A stretch of DNA of 5,717 bases from Myxococcaceae bacterium (GTDB taxonomy: Bacteria; Myxococcota; Myxococcia; Myxococcales; Myxococcaceae), in NCBI GenBank assembly GCA_018262385.1, contig JAGSPQ010000279.1, positions 1 to 5,717 of the forward strand. The letters are read 5' to 3'. The notes under the pieces are model-generated. The model saw only the letters and a list, made by a program, of their open reading frames with translations. It had not been told where the DNA came from and did no database searches. A program made the translations under genes and the position numbers. Positions 4,667 through 5,717 of the stretch are shown in pieces. Every line of letters begins with the position of its first letter. The stretch's first letter is position 1.

Positions 4667-5717
4667 ATGCTGACCTCTCTGCTGATTGTCTCGTTGTTGT
4701 CCGCCGCCAAGCCGACCGCCGCCTTCCAGCCGAAGAACCGCCCGTACGACGCCCTCACCTACCGGATCGAGTTCCGGCTGAAGGACGCGGACACCTTCGA
4801 GAACAAGCTGACGATGACGCTCAAGCCGAAGAAGGCGCTGAGCGAGGTGGAGCTCGACTCGCGCGGCCTCGAGATCAGCGCGGCGAAGATCAACGGCGAG
4901 GCGGCCACCTTCAAGGCGGTCGACGAGCCGACGCTGCGCACCGGCACCCTGACCCTCAAGCCGGCCAAGCCGCTGGCGGCCAACGCCGAGGCGACGATCG
5001 AGATCTCCTACACCGGCAAGGTCAACCGCACCGCCCACGAGGGGATGTTCACCGTCTCCAACAACGACGACGCCGACGCCCCGCCCTACTACTTCACCCA
5101 GTTCGAGCCGACCTACGCGCGCGCGTTCTTCCCCTGCAACGACACTCCGGAAGACAAGGCGACGACCGAGATCTTCGCGATCGTCGACAGCAAGTACACC
5201 GTGCTGTCCAACGGCCGCAAAGAGAAGGACGAGACCTTCACCGAGGGCGGCCAGAACCTGCGCCGGGTCTCGTGGAAGCAGGATCAGCCGCACTCGCCCT
5301 ACCTGGTCGCGCTCGCGGTCGGGCAGTTCGAGTCGCAGTTGGTGGGCGGCGACGTCACCACCGCCACGATCTGGAGCCTGCCCGGGAAGGCCGACCGCAC
5401 CTTCGAGGCGATCAACTCGACCCGCAGCGCGCTCAACTTCCAGTCGTCCTTCCTCGGGGTGAAGTACCCGTGGGCGAAGTACGACCAGGTCGCGGTGCCC
5501 CGCTTCTTCTGGAGCGGGATGGAGAACACCTCGCTGGTCTTCAACCGCGAGTCGAAGTTCATCCTCGACCACAAGAACGACATGGTCAGCCGGGCGCGGA
5601 TCACCTCGCTGATCTGCCACGAGCTCGCCCACCAGTGGTTCGGCAACTACGTGACGCTCAAGTGGTGGGACGACACCTGGCTCAACGAAGGGTTCGCCAC
5701 CTACCTGGGGAGCCTCG
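4667..5717 (+). CDS. M1-family zinc aminopeptidase, secreted, N-terminal part (runs off right edge)
   Basis: The first 350 residues are present, out of roughly 600-900 usual for M1 peptidases, which remove N-terminal amino acids from peptides. A hydrophobic signal sequence (MLTSLLIVSLLSA, then AKPTA) suggests export. The N-terminal beta-sandwich domain follows (YDALTYRIEFRLKDADTFEN onward), with the family's RAFFPCNDTPEDKATTEI near 150. The substrate-amine motif appears as S-G-M-E-N at 283-287, where G-A-M-E-N is typical; M-E-N is intact. The zinc site is complete: H318-E-L-A-H322, then 18 residues, then E341 in W-L-N-E-G-F-A. The ATG at 4667 has no Shine-Dalgarno. An in-frame ATG at 4631 would add MPSAAKKHKTRA, giving the basic n-region this signal otherwise lacks. 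However, those codons (CCA, AAA, CAT) do not fit local usage, and AAGG lies only 2 nt before that ATG. The function call is secure; the start is not. Confidence 0.93.
   Translation, partial: MLTSLLIVSLLSAAKPTAAFQPKNRPYDALTYRIEFRLKDADTFENKLTMTLKPKKALSEVELDSRGLEISAAKINGEAATFKAVDEPTLRTGTLTLKPAKPLAANAEATIEISYTGKVNRTAHEGMFTVSNNDDADAPPYYFTQFEPTYARAFFPCNDTPEDKATTEIFAIVDSKYTVLSNGRKEKDETFTEGGQNLRRVSWKQDQPHSPYLVALAVGQFESQLVGGDVTTATIWSLPGKADRTFEAINSTRSALNFQSSFLGVKYPWAKYDQVAVPRFFWSGMENTSLVFNRESKFILDHKNDMVSRARITSLICHELAHQWFGNYVTLKWWDDTWLNEGFATYLGSL

Noticed and set aside
4604..5632. Open frame on the minus strand across the M1 peptidase gene
   Set aside because: The plus strand encodes unmistakable M1 motifs (M-E-N, HExxH-x18-E). 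The reverse frame is an Arg/Val/Leu/Gly-rich shadow.

Overview
The window looks like a piece of chromosome from a high-GC Gram-negative bacterium, most likely a myxobacterium (Myxococcota). The evidence is strong G/C preference at third codon positions, two lipoprotein-type genes, a CHASE2 sensor protein, an aspartate/glycine-rich repeat just behind a lipobox, and frequent non-ATG starts. This is inference from style and gene content; no taxonomic marker is present. No tRNA, rRNA, insertion sequence, CRISPR array or phage gene module was seen.

Layout, left to right. (1) At 1-539 on the minus strand is the N-terminal 179 residues of a CHASE2-domain membrane sensor, starting with GTG and running off the left edge. 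(2) Only 28 bp away and divergent is a 311-residue plus-strand lipoprotein of unknown function (568-1503), which carries four tandem D-x-G-F-like hexapeptides. (3) It converges, with a 12-bp gap, on a tightly packed seven-gene minus-strand operon (4562 down to 1516). (4) Divergent from that operon, at 4667 to the right edge, is a secreted M1-family zinc aminopeptidase with a complete HExxH-x18-E site, cut off by the window end.

The operon is the most interesting part. In transcription order it encodes a two-helix membrane protein of the phage-holin-3_6/YqjE type, a DUF3618-like single-span protein, two DUF883/YqjD-like single-span proteins that look like paralogues, a YtxH-type membrane protein, a small lipoprotein with a BamE/SmpA-like C-terminal half, and a soluble helical protein with a lysine/proline-rich N-terminal tail. 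Four junctions are 4-nt stop/start overlaps (two ATGA, two TTGA), one is a 2-nt gap and one a 16-nt gap, so the genes are probably translationally coupled. The first part resembles the enterobacterial yqjD-yqjE arrangement of small stress-related inner-membrane proteins. The lipoprotein and the soluble protein make it a larger set that would reach from cytoplasm through the inner membrane to the periplasm. An envelope-linked function is inferred from this, not shown.
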